A stretch of 64,000 nt of DNA from assembly GCA_032622095.1 (NCBI GenBank), contig CP136063.1:73139980-73203979 (forward strand), written 5' to 3'. This DNA is from Siphonodentalium dalli. Taxonomy: Eukaryota; Mollusca; Scaphopoda; Gadilida; Siphonodentaliidae. The stretch's first letter is position 1; each line of letters starts with the position of its first letter. The notes beneath the pieces were generated by a model, which was not told where the DNA came from, made no database searches, and saw only the letters and a list, made by a program, of their open reading frames with translations. Shown piece after piece: positions 35,640 to 48,300 of the stretch. Position numbers and translations under genes: made by a program.

Positions 35640-35995
35640 TTTTTCGTTCTGAAAACACACTATAAAGTGTATATAATATAATAACGAACACGAGACATAC
35701 ATAATTTATAAACTGTTAACAAAAGATATCAAATTCAATACATGACAAAGATGACTCAGTGGAGTTTATAAAGTGAACATAAAAACATTGAGGTAAGAAT
35801 CTTTTTAAGGAATGCAACTTTATTTAATGATAATAAACACATAAATTAAAATAACAAACATGAGACATACATGATTTATAAACTGTTAACAAAAGATATC
35901 AAACTCAATACATGACAAAGATGACTCAGTGAAGTTTATAAAGTGAACATAAAAATATTAAGGTAAGAATCTTTTTAAGCATTACTAAACCGTTT
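35640..35995. repeat. Tandem duplication, about 177-bp unit
   Basis: GAGACATACATRATTTATAA and the following 110 bases, through GGTAAGAATCTTTTTAAG, occur twice with few differences. Confidence 0.88.
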
Positions 35996-37424
35996 AGCAC
36001 AGACCACAGTCCACTTCACTCATCCGATCATCACCAAACTTCATATTTATCTTGATATTGATCTATCAGATGAGAGCTATCAAATATTTTTTTAATTTCA
36101 TAGGAAACAATGGTCGCCAGCGGCCATATTGCATTTACGTTATATTTTATCGCGTCATGTCGATATCTAGTATTACTTAGAAATTTCACCTTTCCAGATT
36201 CATAATTGCTCCATTGACTGTAACAGATGAAATTATTCCCCTCTTCGGATAGAGTGTCACTGAAACTTTATTTTGTCAGACTGTCTGTATAATCACTGAT
36301 TATATATGGCAATAATCTGTAATAAGATGTAGCACTATTTTATTTTATATTTACATGCAGTGCTGTTTTTATACATCAATTCTAATCCCCCTAGATCATC
36401 ATGTGATCGATCATACATCGCGCGATGACCTGGTTGAATTAAGGGGGGTTTTATGGATCACTTTTGTCCTCAAGCTAGATTATACTTATGACATTTAATG
36501 GCATGTTTCTAACGTGGAGGGTTAGATATGCTTGAGAAACCACCACTCTTTAATTCACACCAAGTTCTCAGCTGTCATGTTCGGATATTAGAACCCATAG
36601 CCATGATATATGGTTTATTTTGTGTATACTAGTAATATAGTTATTTTCAGTACCTTTATATACCAGTACTGTGTATAACAATGCATATAAATTAATCCAT
36701 GTATACATGTATATTGATTCAACGGATTCAGTGGTTTTGTCCATCAGTCTATCAAATTTGCGGGGAAAACATGGCCACAAGCAGTACACCCTGCTAAATT
36801 TCGAATTTGAATCAATTGGCGCACCCTGCAGCCAGCTTTTATTGGAGAACTTTTTCTTATGTGGATATTTTGGGTCACCGCTAGATGTGAGCCATATTTT
36901 GTTCTCAAACTGTCCTTGTGAAGACATCACTGCCAGCGGTGATCTTCAATTTTACTATTTTTATGGCTAAATAATTTGGTTGATCCTACAGACGACACCC
37001 TTGTCCGATCGTCATCAGATTCCACAATTATCTTCTGGATAACCAGGGTGAGAGTAATCTAATTTTCCCGAATTTCGTTAAAAAACATTACCACAGGCAG
37101 CAATTTGGTATCTTACTCTTTGATCCTCTTTTGCATGACTGAATTGTTTAGCAACTGTACAGACATATCCCTCATCTGGTTTTTATATACATGTATATCT
37201 CTTCATGCGGATAGCCAGTATTACGTAGGTACTTCAACTTTCTGCATTCCTGTCATCATTTGAAATATAAAAATTTACCTGATACATGCACCCTTCAAAA
37301 TTTGTTTCGTCGTATCTATTTTAATGACCCGTATGGTAATATTGATACAGATATATTTGTCAAACATTTATTTGTACAATATACAGGTATTTAGTTTGTA
37401 ACTAAATCTAGAAATATATAATAG
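35996..37424. other. Non-coding, nothing recognised
   Basis: Frames on both strands around 36568-36970 are open together and match nothing known to me. The sequence here is less AT-extreme than its neighbours. Confidence 0.4.
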
Positions 37425-37930
37425 TAGCTCGTGGACCCCACTTCGTCCGGGATGTTCCCCTCTGATTTTCGGAGAAATGCGCGATTTAACCTTGAATTGA
37501 CTATTTTAAAGGTGAAGGTCATGTCGGGGTCACGATTTGACCCGGACAAAACACTCCCCGGACAAAAGTCACGACAAAAGTACCCGTCGAAATCCGCCCG
37601 GCTTTATACCCGATTTGACCTTGAATTGACAATTTTGAATGTCAAGATCAGGTCAGGGTCATGATTTGACCCACCCGAAACACTCCTGGGACAAAAGTAA
37701 CAGTAGGTATCAAATTTCGTTGAAATACTTCCGTTTTACCAGATTTGACCTTGAATTGATCTTTTTGAATGTCAAAGTCAGGTCGGGATCAAGATTTGAC
37801 CCGTCCAAAATACTCCCTGGAAATAATTTCCCATAGGTATCAAATTTCGTCAAATCTGTCCGGCAGTTTTCCCGGCCATAGCTAACAGACAAACAGACAG
37901 ACAAATGTCCAAAATATATATTAAACTAGC
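37425..37930 (+). repeat. Tandem repeat, about 130-bp unit, three degenerate copies, ending in ACAGACAGACAA
   Basis: The phrase GATTTGACCTTGAATTGA, then GGTCATGATTTGACCC and CACTCCCGGGACAAAAGT-like sequence, recurs three times. The end CAGACAAACAGACAGACAAA is common in dispersed invertebrate repeats. A related phrase (CTTCGTTCGGGCTAGTTAGG) follows at 37945, and ACATACATACATACAGACAGG at 38260-38285. Confidence 0.75.
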
Positions 37931-39269
37931 TGATGTACTCGACTTCGTTCGGGCTAGTTAGGGATTTTTTTTGTGATCGCCTCCATCTGGACAGTACCCA
38001 GTATATACAGCGTCTGGCCAAACTATTGTTCAATTGGTCCAGAAACATGCCTATATCAGCACCTTCGAGAACATGGTCCCACGTGAAATTGGACCCGTCC
38101 ATATTGCTCCCGGGATCGAAGTAGTCCTACACACAAATTTTTAGTCGGATCGGTCAAGGTCCAGAAACATGCCTATGAGCGAGGTCAAGTTGACACGTTA
38201 AATACCAAATTCGAGCAGTGTTAGAGTCTATAACACATACACACATGCATTCACGCATACACACATACATACATACATACAGACAGGTGTTTCAAAATGT
38301 ATAATCGATAGCTACAACAAATCTATGGTAGATAGTTCACGGCCGACCTGATGCATGCATCTTAGTTTTCTTGTAATTACCTCATATGCCATCTTTACGT
38401 TTAGATCCTCGTGACTAAATAATCCTGATAAAACTCGTCCACCTCGAACGTTGACGCATTAGTATGCGCTTATGTTCTTGATATCCAAATCCAAATTAAT
38501 GCTAATTATTGGGCAAATGGGAGCCGCCCCAGACGACAAAACAAACGGAATGGGTAAACACAGTGTAATGTCCAGCAATCGTACTACTTTCTCATGCACA
38601 TATATACATATACTTCACTGGTCCTGTGTGCGCGATAAAAACATGCACCAGATGACAAGACAATCATAATATTTTAGGAACGATGGGTACATCATCACGG
38701 ACAGATACAGTAAGCGCCAGAACAGTCCGCACTTCATGTCGTACTATTGAAAATATTTTCAAGATATCCTTCAACAGAGTTTAGACCAATTTCATGAATC
38801 CGTGATAACTGCATGGCAATATAAGCACTTAATTACATGGGTTAAAGTGAGACTCATTTTCTAAACGACTGGAATTGACATCGTTCACGTCGGAGGCTGC
38901 CTGTGTTCACCACCTGTCTCCACTGTTTGTTCTCACCACTGTGAACATGGCTTCTTCTGTACAGATTGTGAATGGGGCGGATTGGGGTGCTAACGCGGAA
39001 ACTCAATAATGGGTCTTGATCGCCATGTATACATAACGTATGCATATACCGTTATATGTTTATTTGTGTATGGATATACATATACATATACATTTTAATG
39101 CATCTGTAATTTATCTATGTATATGAGCCTATGTCATCCTTGTTAATAATTATTTCATATATATAATTTGTAATTGATAACAAATTGACTCCATGTATGC
39201 TATACTTATACTTTCATAAGCGTTTCACGGATAAACTTCCTATTGATATTATCCCACCAAAATTTGAAA
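37931..39269. other. Non-coding; degenerate repeat and an ACAT microsatellite
   Basis: GGTCCAGAAACATGCCTAT occurs twice (about 38037 and 38159). A CACATACATAC run lies at 38260-38280. The remainder shows nothing recognised. Confidence 0.5.
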
Positions 39270-41038
39270 TCATAATAGTAAAATGATATTCGTATTAGTT
39301 TCCACGCATAAGTACCGATTTTCCGCACAACGACAAAAATCATATGGCGACACTCAAGGGCGCATATTACAGCAATTTAGAAATGTTCTAACTATGTCTG
39401 CAAATAGCATAACTTTGAGTGAGGTTGGGGATACACATGCACACGATTTCGCGGCAAAATGGTCTCAAATAGAAGGAGATGAATTTGATACCGATAGCAT
39501 CCAACTTTGGAACCAAAATACAAGCCAATATTTCTCGCCTACACAGGGTAAAAACGTGCTCTCAAATAATATAAAATTTTCTATCTTCGGCCTAAATTAC
39601 AGAAGCCTTAACGCAAATTATGGAGATCTAAAAAACTTACTTTGTGATTTGAAAACAGAAGAAAATTTGTTTGATGCTATCGCCCTAACAGAAATATTCA
39701 AAGTGGATAATTCCTCAGATTTTTCACTTCCCGGATATCACCCCTTATAATTCAAATCTCGACCTGACGGCGACGATGGCAGATGCGGTGTTGGTATCTA
39801 TATAAAGGCGAATCTTCAATATAAACCCAGACCTGATTTGACAATATTTATACCACACGTAATAGAAACATTACTTATAGAAATACACCGAGGGGCGAAC
39901 GATAATTATATAATAGGATTTATTTATAGACCAAACACAGCACCAAAGGCCGATTTGGACAAATTTATTTTCAAATTCGATAATATATTAGAACAAGTGA
40001 ACAATACCAAGTCTTACATAATATGAGATCTCAACATCGACCTCTTAAATTTCGAGACGCATAAAAAAACTAACGATTTCATAAACAATTTACTCAGTAG
40101 AGGATTCGTGCCCATGATAACGAAACCGACAAGAATGACTGAACACTCTGCTAGCCTAATTGATCACATTTATATTAACAGAGTACAAGGTGGTCACCAA
40201 ACAGGAATAATTACCTGCGACATATCCGATAATTTCGGCATATTCCTCTCCGAATCAAACAAACACAAGCCCATAAAACCCTCTCATAAAAAAGTCTCGT
40301 ACAGGAACTACAACCCAAATAATGTCAATATTTTCAAAAACTTTTTAAAATCATGTAAATTCGACTCAGTTCTCAGTTATAACTCCCCCGATAAGACATA
40401 TGAATTATTTTTAGACATATATATGAACGCGCATGATCTAGCTTTTCCACTAATAACAAAATGTACCCAAAAAATATATAAAGCGCGAACCATGGATGGC
40501 ATCTGGACTAATCAAATCCTCTATTACTAAGCAAGAATTATACTGTAATAAACTGCAGGCACATTCAGAAACAAATAAAATCGCCTATTTAAATTATCGT
40601 CAACTATATAACAAACTAATTAGGAAATGGAAAAATAATTATTATTGCGATAGATTAGAAAAAAATAAGAATGATATAAAAAAACACATGGAAAATTCTT
40701 TAAAACGCCATCAATAAAACAAAACAATCATGTAACTACCCACAGACATTTAAAGATAACGACACAGAGCTATCTGACCCGAACAAAATAGCCGAAAAAT
40801 TCAATGACTACTTTTCAAATATCGGTCGAAACACCAGCGACTCTATACACACTGGAAATGATGCAAATTTCACTGATTACCTTCGAAATAGGCGAACAAA
40901 TTAATTCGAAATTGAACCTACATTGATACAGGAAATAATATTGACATGTTATACTATGAAAGGGAAAATGAGCAAAGATCACAAACGGAATATCGACCGG
41001 ACTTATGAAATAGAGTATCTTCATAATAGCCCCATCAC

Positions 41039-41467
41039 TTAACCCTTTACCCATCAAAACGGCCAAAAACGCCCAAATAAAGCTTCAACAACCTAAAATA
41101 TCTTCGGTCTGTCTCAATAACACCATACAAATATGGATATCATTGGAACCGGTTCATTGACCACATTGTGATGGTTACAGTTATGCCATGTGCCAATGCA
41201 TTATCTTATATATGTGAGTCGACCATAGGTCGCCTCGCATATATAAGAGAATGCATTGGTCTAAACAAATTCTTTAACAATTTTAGAATTTTTTCTTACA
41301 TTTTTTAACAATTTTTATAATATTTTTCTACATTCTTTGACAATTTTATCATTTTTAATATGTGTTAAGCCAATGCATTCTCTTATATATGCGAGGCGAC
41401 CTATGGTCGACTCGCATATATAAGAGAATGCATTGGCACAGGGCCGTTCTGTTGGGTAAAGGGTTAA
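41039..41467. mobile_element. TTAA-flanked MITE (piggyBac-like), copy 2, inside a LINE
   Basis: CCCTTTACCCATCA at the left and TGTTGGGTAAAGGG at the right are flanked by TTAA at 41039-41042 and 41464-41467. Two internal hairpins (about 41190-41262 and 41370-41437) each pair CCAATGCATTCTCTTATATA with its inverse; their loops (GTCGACCATAGGTCGCC) are in opposite orientations. The copy sits in the RT region of the LINE. Confidence 0.9.
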
Positions 41468-41588
41468 CCATATATTTAATCTATCGTTTGAAGAGGGAAT
41501 ATTCCCAAGGAAAATGAAACTTTCCAAAGTAGTCCCCATTCCTAAAATAAATAATAGTATACCCAAATACCAAAATTACATGTTTATT

Positions 41589-42137
41589 AACATGTAATTT
41601 GGGTATTTGGGTATACTATATACAGAGACAGGTCGGGTCCATATTCTGGGACCGCTGGCCAACTTCGACCATATATAGCTATGGCCCCATTTTGTTGGTA
41701 TTCTCTCCCTTGTTCATCTCCCTATGAGGTGTTTGGTGGGTTCAACTGAATTGGCTAAAATTTGGTCTGGAAATTTTCTGGACTAATAAACGGGTAAAGT
41801 TAGGATTTGGAATCTACCCGACCAATTTTAACATGAGTTATACACGTTGTTGATTCGTTTCCGGCGAATATGCCACATCATGGATAAAGAGCGTCTGCGT
41901 TTTTAGTTGGTTTTTATACGAGAATATGATAAAGAACGATTAATCCAAGGTAGTCTAGACTGGTATATTCTATGTTTTTGTTACTCTTGTCATGACATTT
42001 GTAAACTGCTGCAAGGTAGACTGCTCTGGATACCATTAGTGATGTGTTCCACTACCGGAATCCAAGACAGGGGTGCCTCTACTGTGGAACCGGGATACGA
42101 GCATCCCTCTGCTCATATGTTATGGGTATCACAAAAC
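41589..42137 (+). repeat. 548-bp direct repeat, left copy
   Basis: It runs from ACATGTAATTTGGGTATTTG to ATGGGTATCACAAAAC and is nearly identical to 43951-44499. It contains TAAAGAGCG. It has no coding sequence, no primer-binding site after it and no polypurine tract before the other copy. Confidence 0.9.
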
Positions 42138-42861
42138 TAATATGATATGGAACTCGGTGTTCCTGGTCACCCGCTTCAGAGGAGTCTTTTGATCATTAGA
42201 CGTTTGACAGTTTAACAATAACTCAGTTTATGGGGACAACCCTTACATTATATTTAGTTATATTAAAGTTTGAGTTTGACTACTTTTTATGGTTTGATTT
42301 CCTTTGTTTCACCTAGATATACCTTGGGCTGCAATACATTGATTTAATTAAACAATCCCTGCCACGGTAAACACTGTTCCTTTTCTGGATACTGCATCAT
42401 TATAGATAACTAATTTGGCAGGTTTGTGGTTAACAGCACATATCAACGACGTTGCGCGCGATACGTCATATGACTCATCAACGTTATTTCCCCAAATCAA
42501 CCTCTGCTGCAATACAATGGAGTCGGGTTCCATTTTGCCTGTAATACATTCAGACATTGTTTTTTTTTCTTTCTGGGAGTGGTGGCTGTCTATTCGCCAC
42601 CATACGTGTTATATATGCTTCGGACAATGGATAACACTTCGACCATGTAAATCAACAAATTAAGGTAACTTTGTTTCATTCTACTTGACAGCTCGATTCC
42701 TATAAATTCAATATTGTTAACTTTATCTGAACTTCCAAGAACTGTTTCTAAAAAATTGCTATTCAGATGAACGATAAATCCAACCTATATCCAGGGAGAA
42801 ACAAAAATTAACAATTACAAACTTACATATTATTATACCGGTACGCGACATACAGGTTTAT
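42138..42861. other. Interior of the 2.9-kb insertion, nothing recognised
   Basis: AT-rich sequence between the direct repeats; no retroviral or transposase frame was found. Confidence 0.5.
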
Positions 42862-43210
42862 ACTGTACGGTTTTTTGGTGCACCATCGCGCGCGATCAAT
42901 CGTTTGAAAATCTACGTGTGCTTGATTACGAGGTTACTTTGGCCCATTTTCAGCTGGGGTGTAGTTCGGTAATTTTGAACTGCACGGTTCTTTCTCTAGT
43001 GATCATATTAGGTCGGGAGCATATAGAACCGAAACCACAAACAAACGTTCTGTATTTGAAGTTCGTTTATGCTAGAGATGCTCTCCTTGATGACCCATGC
43101 TGGTTATTTATTTTCTGATTCCCAACATTCTAAAGAACCATTTTCGGCATGATCGTAGTAAACCTTTTCCAAATTATATAATTTAATGTTTCCTCCATGT
43201 TATCAAGCCA
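42862..43210 (+). repeat. Dispersed repeat family M4, copy 2
   Basis: Shares GTTTGAAAATCTACGT, GAACTGCACGGTTCTTTCTCT and GAAGTTCGTTTATGC in order with 16755-17000. It lies between the two 548-bp direct repeats. Confidence 0.7.
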
Positions 43211-43950
43211 CGCTGGTAATCAAACATTAGGCTAAATCACGATATTGTTTAAGATCTATAACCTATTACTAGTATATAATTGTAGAGAATACATTAATTA
43301 TATATACAATATAAAGGAAACCCATTGATAAAGAGCGTTGTATTGTGTTGTTTAATGTGTATATGTATATATAGACAAACTAAATTAAGTCCCTCCTATA
43401 TATAAACACTTATATTTTCTCTGGGGTCTGTCCCCATATAACATTGTATGCAAACGGTTCTTAATCCTTTAAATGCTATGTTTCAATAACAGGTATAGTA
43501 TATGGCCTATCCTCCCTATATGAACAACGGTACCTCCGATGACAAGATAACAAAACAACCTTGCCACGATAGTGTGAGTAATCAACAACGCAATGTTTAC
43601 CTCTTGTAACAGTGTACATGTAGTTACTTTCTGATAATTGGCTCCATAATCATACAATACCACCCCAAAAGCGTTTTTCGACGGTTTATATGCAAATTAT
43701 GTATATTAAGCATGATTGTTACGATTATCTGGAATTTCCACCCTAAGCATGCATACATAAACATGTGTATGTATTGTTTAATACCATTAGATGTGATGCA
43801 TAATATCGGAAACTCAAACTCCCCGTGCAACATATGTTTAAATTAAAAAAGAATATGGACGCATTATATTATTAATCTGTCCGTCTGTCGGTCTGCCCAT
43901 CCATCTACTCGATTTTGACTTATGGATAATAACTATATAGTATCAACTGG

Positions 43951-44499
43951 ATAACATGTAATTTTGGTATTTGGGTATACTATATACGGTGACAGGTCGG
44001 GTCCATATTCTGGGACCGCTGGCCAACTTCGACCATATATAGCTATGGCCCCATTTTGTTGGTATTCTCTCCCTTGTTCATCTCCCTATGAGGTGTTTGG
44101 TGGGTTCAACTGAATTGGCTGAAATTTGGTCTGGAAATTTACTGGACTAATAAACGGGTAAAGTTAGGATTTGGAATCCGCCCGACCAATTTTAACATGA
44201 GTTATACACGTTGTTGATTCGTTTCCGGCGAATATGCCACATCATGGATAAAGAGCGTCTGCGTTTTTAGTTGTATTTTATACGAGAATATGATAAAGAA
44301 CGATTAATCCAAGGTAGTCTAGACTGGTATATTCTATGTTTTTGTTACTCTTATCATGACATTTGTAAACTGCTGCAAGGTAGACTGCTCTGGATACCAT
44401 TAGTAATGTTCCACTACCGGAATCCAAGACAGTGGTGCCTCTACTGTGGAACCGGGATACGAGCATCCCTCTGCTCATATGTTATGGGTATCACAAAAC
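43951..44499 (+). repeat. 548-bp direct repeat, right copy
   Basis: Nearly identical to 41589-42137. Its first 27 bases, from CATGTAATTTTGGTATTTGG, are the exact reverse complement of LINE sequence that lies just left of the insertion (about 41557-41583). LINE RT sequence resumes directly after it. Confidence 0.9.
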
Positions 44500-44689
44500 A
44501 AACTATCACCCAATCAGTATCCTGCCATCGTTCTCTAAACTGCTAGAAAAAATAATGCAAAAACGACTAGTAGATTTTCTAAATAAACAAGAAATCTTGT
44601 TTGGCATCAATGAATACATAGTAGTGTCGTATCGGTCATTTTACACAGCAGCAGCAGTTAGCTACGGCCAAAATAGGATACCAGTTATT

Positions 44690-45324
44690 CCAATAAATAC
44701 AACACCAGTTCGTACCAAAGAGGAACCAGCTATATGTGACCTTCAGCAACAACAAGCAATGGTTTGAGACCTCACCGACGACGTATATTGCCCTCAGACG
44801 ACATCACCACGTCAAGTGTGAACGATTAGTACCAACATCAGTTCGTACCAATTTAACACCAGCTATGTGTGACCTTCAGCAACGACTCATAGTGGTTCGG
44901 ACCCTCACCAACGGCTTAAGTAGCCCGCCTACGACGCGAACACGCGCGGACGATGGCGTCCATCTGCGGAACGTTAATACCAACATCAGTTCACACCGAA
45001 GCAGCACCAGCTTCACGTGTCCTTCTGTGGTTCGGGTACTGGATCAGCACCGGTCGTACGTACCCGGTCAAATACGGTATCGACGAATCTCGTTAGTGCC
45101 GCGTCGGTCGATTTACGCCACAGCGCCGCAAGTTACCAACATCAGTTCGTACCGAAGCAGCACGAGCTACGCATGACCTTCGGCGACGTCGCTGACGGAC
45201 CCGTGGCTGTTCGAACCCCCTCCCCGCCGAGGATGGAAGCCCGCCGACGAGCGCAGAAGGTACCGTCCGCCGAACGGATGATGCCTTCCGGATTATGGAC
45301 GCTAGCGTCCATAAAAGTAACCAC
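44690..45324 (+). repeat. GC-rich degenerate tandem repeat, about 150-bp unit, four copies
   Basis: TACCAACATCAGTTCGTACC, with ACCAGCTAYGTGTGACCTTC shortly after, recurs at about 44700, 44830, 44979 and 45130. CpG-rich sequence contrasts sharply with both neighbours. Long frames across it (44736-45176, 45017-45460) follow from the low stop density and change frame between units. Confidence 0.75.
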
Positions 45325-48300
45325 CAGTCCGGCCGCCAGGTCACGGATGCGTGTTTTGGCGTATAAAGTTTTGTTCTCTGCGGATTTTGTAAATTCAGGT
45401 ATCCGACATCAAGATTTTATCGGCTGGCCATCTGTCAGCCTTGAGCAATTTTTTTTATAGTGCCCTAAAAAGTATACCCCCCCCCAATTTTTTTCACAGA
45501 CGTAAAACCAGTTACTTGGAATTTATTGCAAACTCACATGACTAATCTAGTAAAATATATATATTTTCATGAAGCTAAGGTATAATGACACTATTTTGGC
45601 CCAAAATTGAAACTCACCATCCAAGATGGCCACCAAAATGGCCGCCGGAAGTTTAAAATATGACATTTTTTCACAAATATCTTCTAGATCAGTTCATGAT
45701 GTTTGGAACTGGTTGAGTAATATGACGTTATTTTGTATTTTTTATATTAACTGATCATTGGAGCAATTATATATGCCATTATTGGGGTCCTATCCCCTTG
45801 TAATCCCTCAAAAATTCGATTTTACAGAACGCGGTATAAAATTTCACCAAAAAATCACAACTGGGATTCTAGTCTTTTTTCAACAAGACATGAACAGAAG
45901 GTTGCAAATAAGTGAGGCATACCATTACCTATGAATATTCCAACTCACTGGAACCAAAATTCTTACTTTGGCTCAAAATGACTGCCAAAAAGGCCGCCAA
46001 AATATGGAAAATGGTAAATATTGCCCTGGGGTGTCCTGCAATCGCTTACAAGTTGTGGTTGATGTACAAAATTGGCTATTATGCCTTCTATGCATTGAAT
46101 ACTAACATGTCTGCTGCACCATGGTTAATTGTTTCTGTTATCACCACTGACATCACCAAAAATATTGGACTTTTCTCTCAAAAACTTGACATAAATATCG
46201 GCAAAAATTTAATTTTCAGGTTTGGATCATTTTTTCTAGTAATATGTAACTATCTTTAGATTGAAAGGTGTTTATTGTATTGGTCTATCTTAAATGTGTC
46301 ACACTACGGTGTTTATAGACCAAATTGCTCAAGATGGCTTACAAAATGGCAACCAAATTGGTAAAAGTTATTTTTATACATATATCATTATAACATTATA
46401 TATATAACATTATTCTCTGCGTTATCCGAAAATGTAGCAAATTGTGACTCACTTGGTTATTATACGTGTTAGTTAATTAACTGACAACTAAATGTTCTAT
46501 TATGGTTGTCCCAGTTCCGAATGGGGCATGACAAATTCATTTTAAAGTATGGAAATTTGCGGAGAACCTCTTTTGTAATTCTGACCATATTATTGAAAGG
46601 AAATGGGCAGAACTTTGAGACGGAACTGAGATGAACCATAATATGTAGCTCTGCTGGTCCATTATGATAAACCAATATCAACTGGATACAGGATGGTTGC
46701 CAAGATGGTAGCCAGGGAGTTACTCTATGTGAAGTGGATAGGTATACATGGAGTTAATGTATGTCATGCATGATGTGAATATGTATACAATGAGTGACTA
46801 TCTGGTTATGAGTGTGTTGTCCATAGTGAGATGTATGGGTATACATGGAGAGGTCATGGTCATGTGTGGGGTGAATCGGTATGAATTGAGTGACTGTATG
46901 GTGTATGGTTGTGTGTATCCTGTACGTGTGCACCTTGTGTGCCTGTATGGACATTGATGTGGTGTATGGATGTAGCTACATGGTCATAGATCTATGTATT
47001 GATTATGTATATATGGAGTGACTGTAAGGTCATGGGTGGGATGTACACGTGTTTCTGTATGCTCACGAATAGGGTGTGTGGATAAATCGTGAGTGATTTT
47101 ATGGTTAGGGGTAATGTGTATGGTATACATATTCACCTCACCATTGGCCATATCGCTCACTGTATCCTTATTTGTCACACCATAGCCGAACAGCCACTAA
47201 AGATATACTAATACACCCCAGCCATGTCAGCATAGTCACTCCATGTGAGCATATGCACATCATCCATGGCCATATAGCCACTCGCTATATACACATACAC
47301 CTCGCCCATGACCATATAGCAACACGATTGTATATCCGCATAACCTACACATGACCATACTGCCACGAGTCGCCAAGCAGGAACACCAGGTATACTCACA
47401 CACCTGACACATGACCATTTAGTCACTTCCTGCATAGATATTCATTACATTGATGACATACAGTCACTCCTTGTATACCTACTCATATCACCATTGACCA
47501 TACAGTCACTACATGTATACATATTCCACACACAGTCATATAACCACTCGATATATACATATGAAGCTCATCCTAGACCATAGAGTCACTCCAGGTATAC
47601 ATATGCACCTCACCACTGGCCATTCAGTCCTTCCAGATATACAAAAACCCGCACACACGACCACTCATACCATCCATACTTGCATATACACCTAACACAT
47701 GACAATTCAGCAACGCACTATATAACCATACACGCCATCCATGATCATACAGCTAATCCCTACACACCACCAATGATAATACATCCACGATATATATACA
47801 TATACATCCATCCGTTACTACAAGGACACTTCCTATATATACCCACACGATAATGTCCACCAGCTTACTCCAGGTATGCATATATACTTCAATCATGACA
47901 GTACAGTCATTCCGTGTATACCACACACATTACCCGTAACCATAAAATTACTCACTATTTATCCACACACCCCATCCATGATCATACAGAAAACAAATGT
48001 ACATCCCACCCATGACCTTACAGTAACTCCATATATACATAATCAATACATAGATGACCATGTAGCTATATCCATACACCACAGCAATGTCCATACAGGC
48101 ACACCGGATGCACCCGTACGGGATAGACCCAACCATACACCATACAGTGACTCCATGCATACCGATACACCCCACACCTGATCATGACCTCTCCCTGTAT
48201 ACCTATAAATATCACTATGGACAACACAAGCATAACCATATAGTCACTCATTGTATACATATTCACATCATTCGTGACATACACTAACTCCATGTATACA

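Larger units (their letters stand above)
39270..44632 (+). pseudogene. CR1/jockey-like LINE remnant broken by two insertions
   Basis: LINE sequence lies at about 39270-41042, 41464-41583 and 44500-44632. Segment 1 holds the endonuclease (FGLNYRSLNANYGDLKNLL, AIALTEIFK, TKPTRMTEHSASLIDHIY) with in-frame stops, including a TGA where the Gly of the usual GDLNIDLL motif is expected (40024). Segment 2 continues into RT (FEEGIFPRKMKLSKVVPIPK). Segment 3 gives NYHPISILPSFSKLLEKIMQ and then stops matching near GINEY. Joining across the first insertion with one TTAA restores the RT reading frame. Many stops show long decay. Confidence 0.88.

Noticed and set aside
38854-39045. Minus frame of 63 codons
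   Set aside because: No family recognised and no splice context.
41589-44499. LTR retrotransposon with 548-bp LTRs
   Set aside because: No primer-binding site, polypurine tract, gag/pol sequence or clean target duplication; the repeats begin with inverted LINE sequence.
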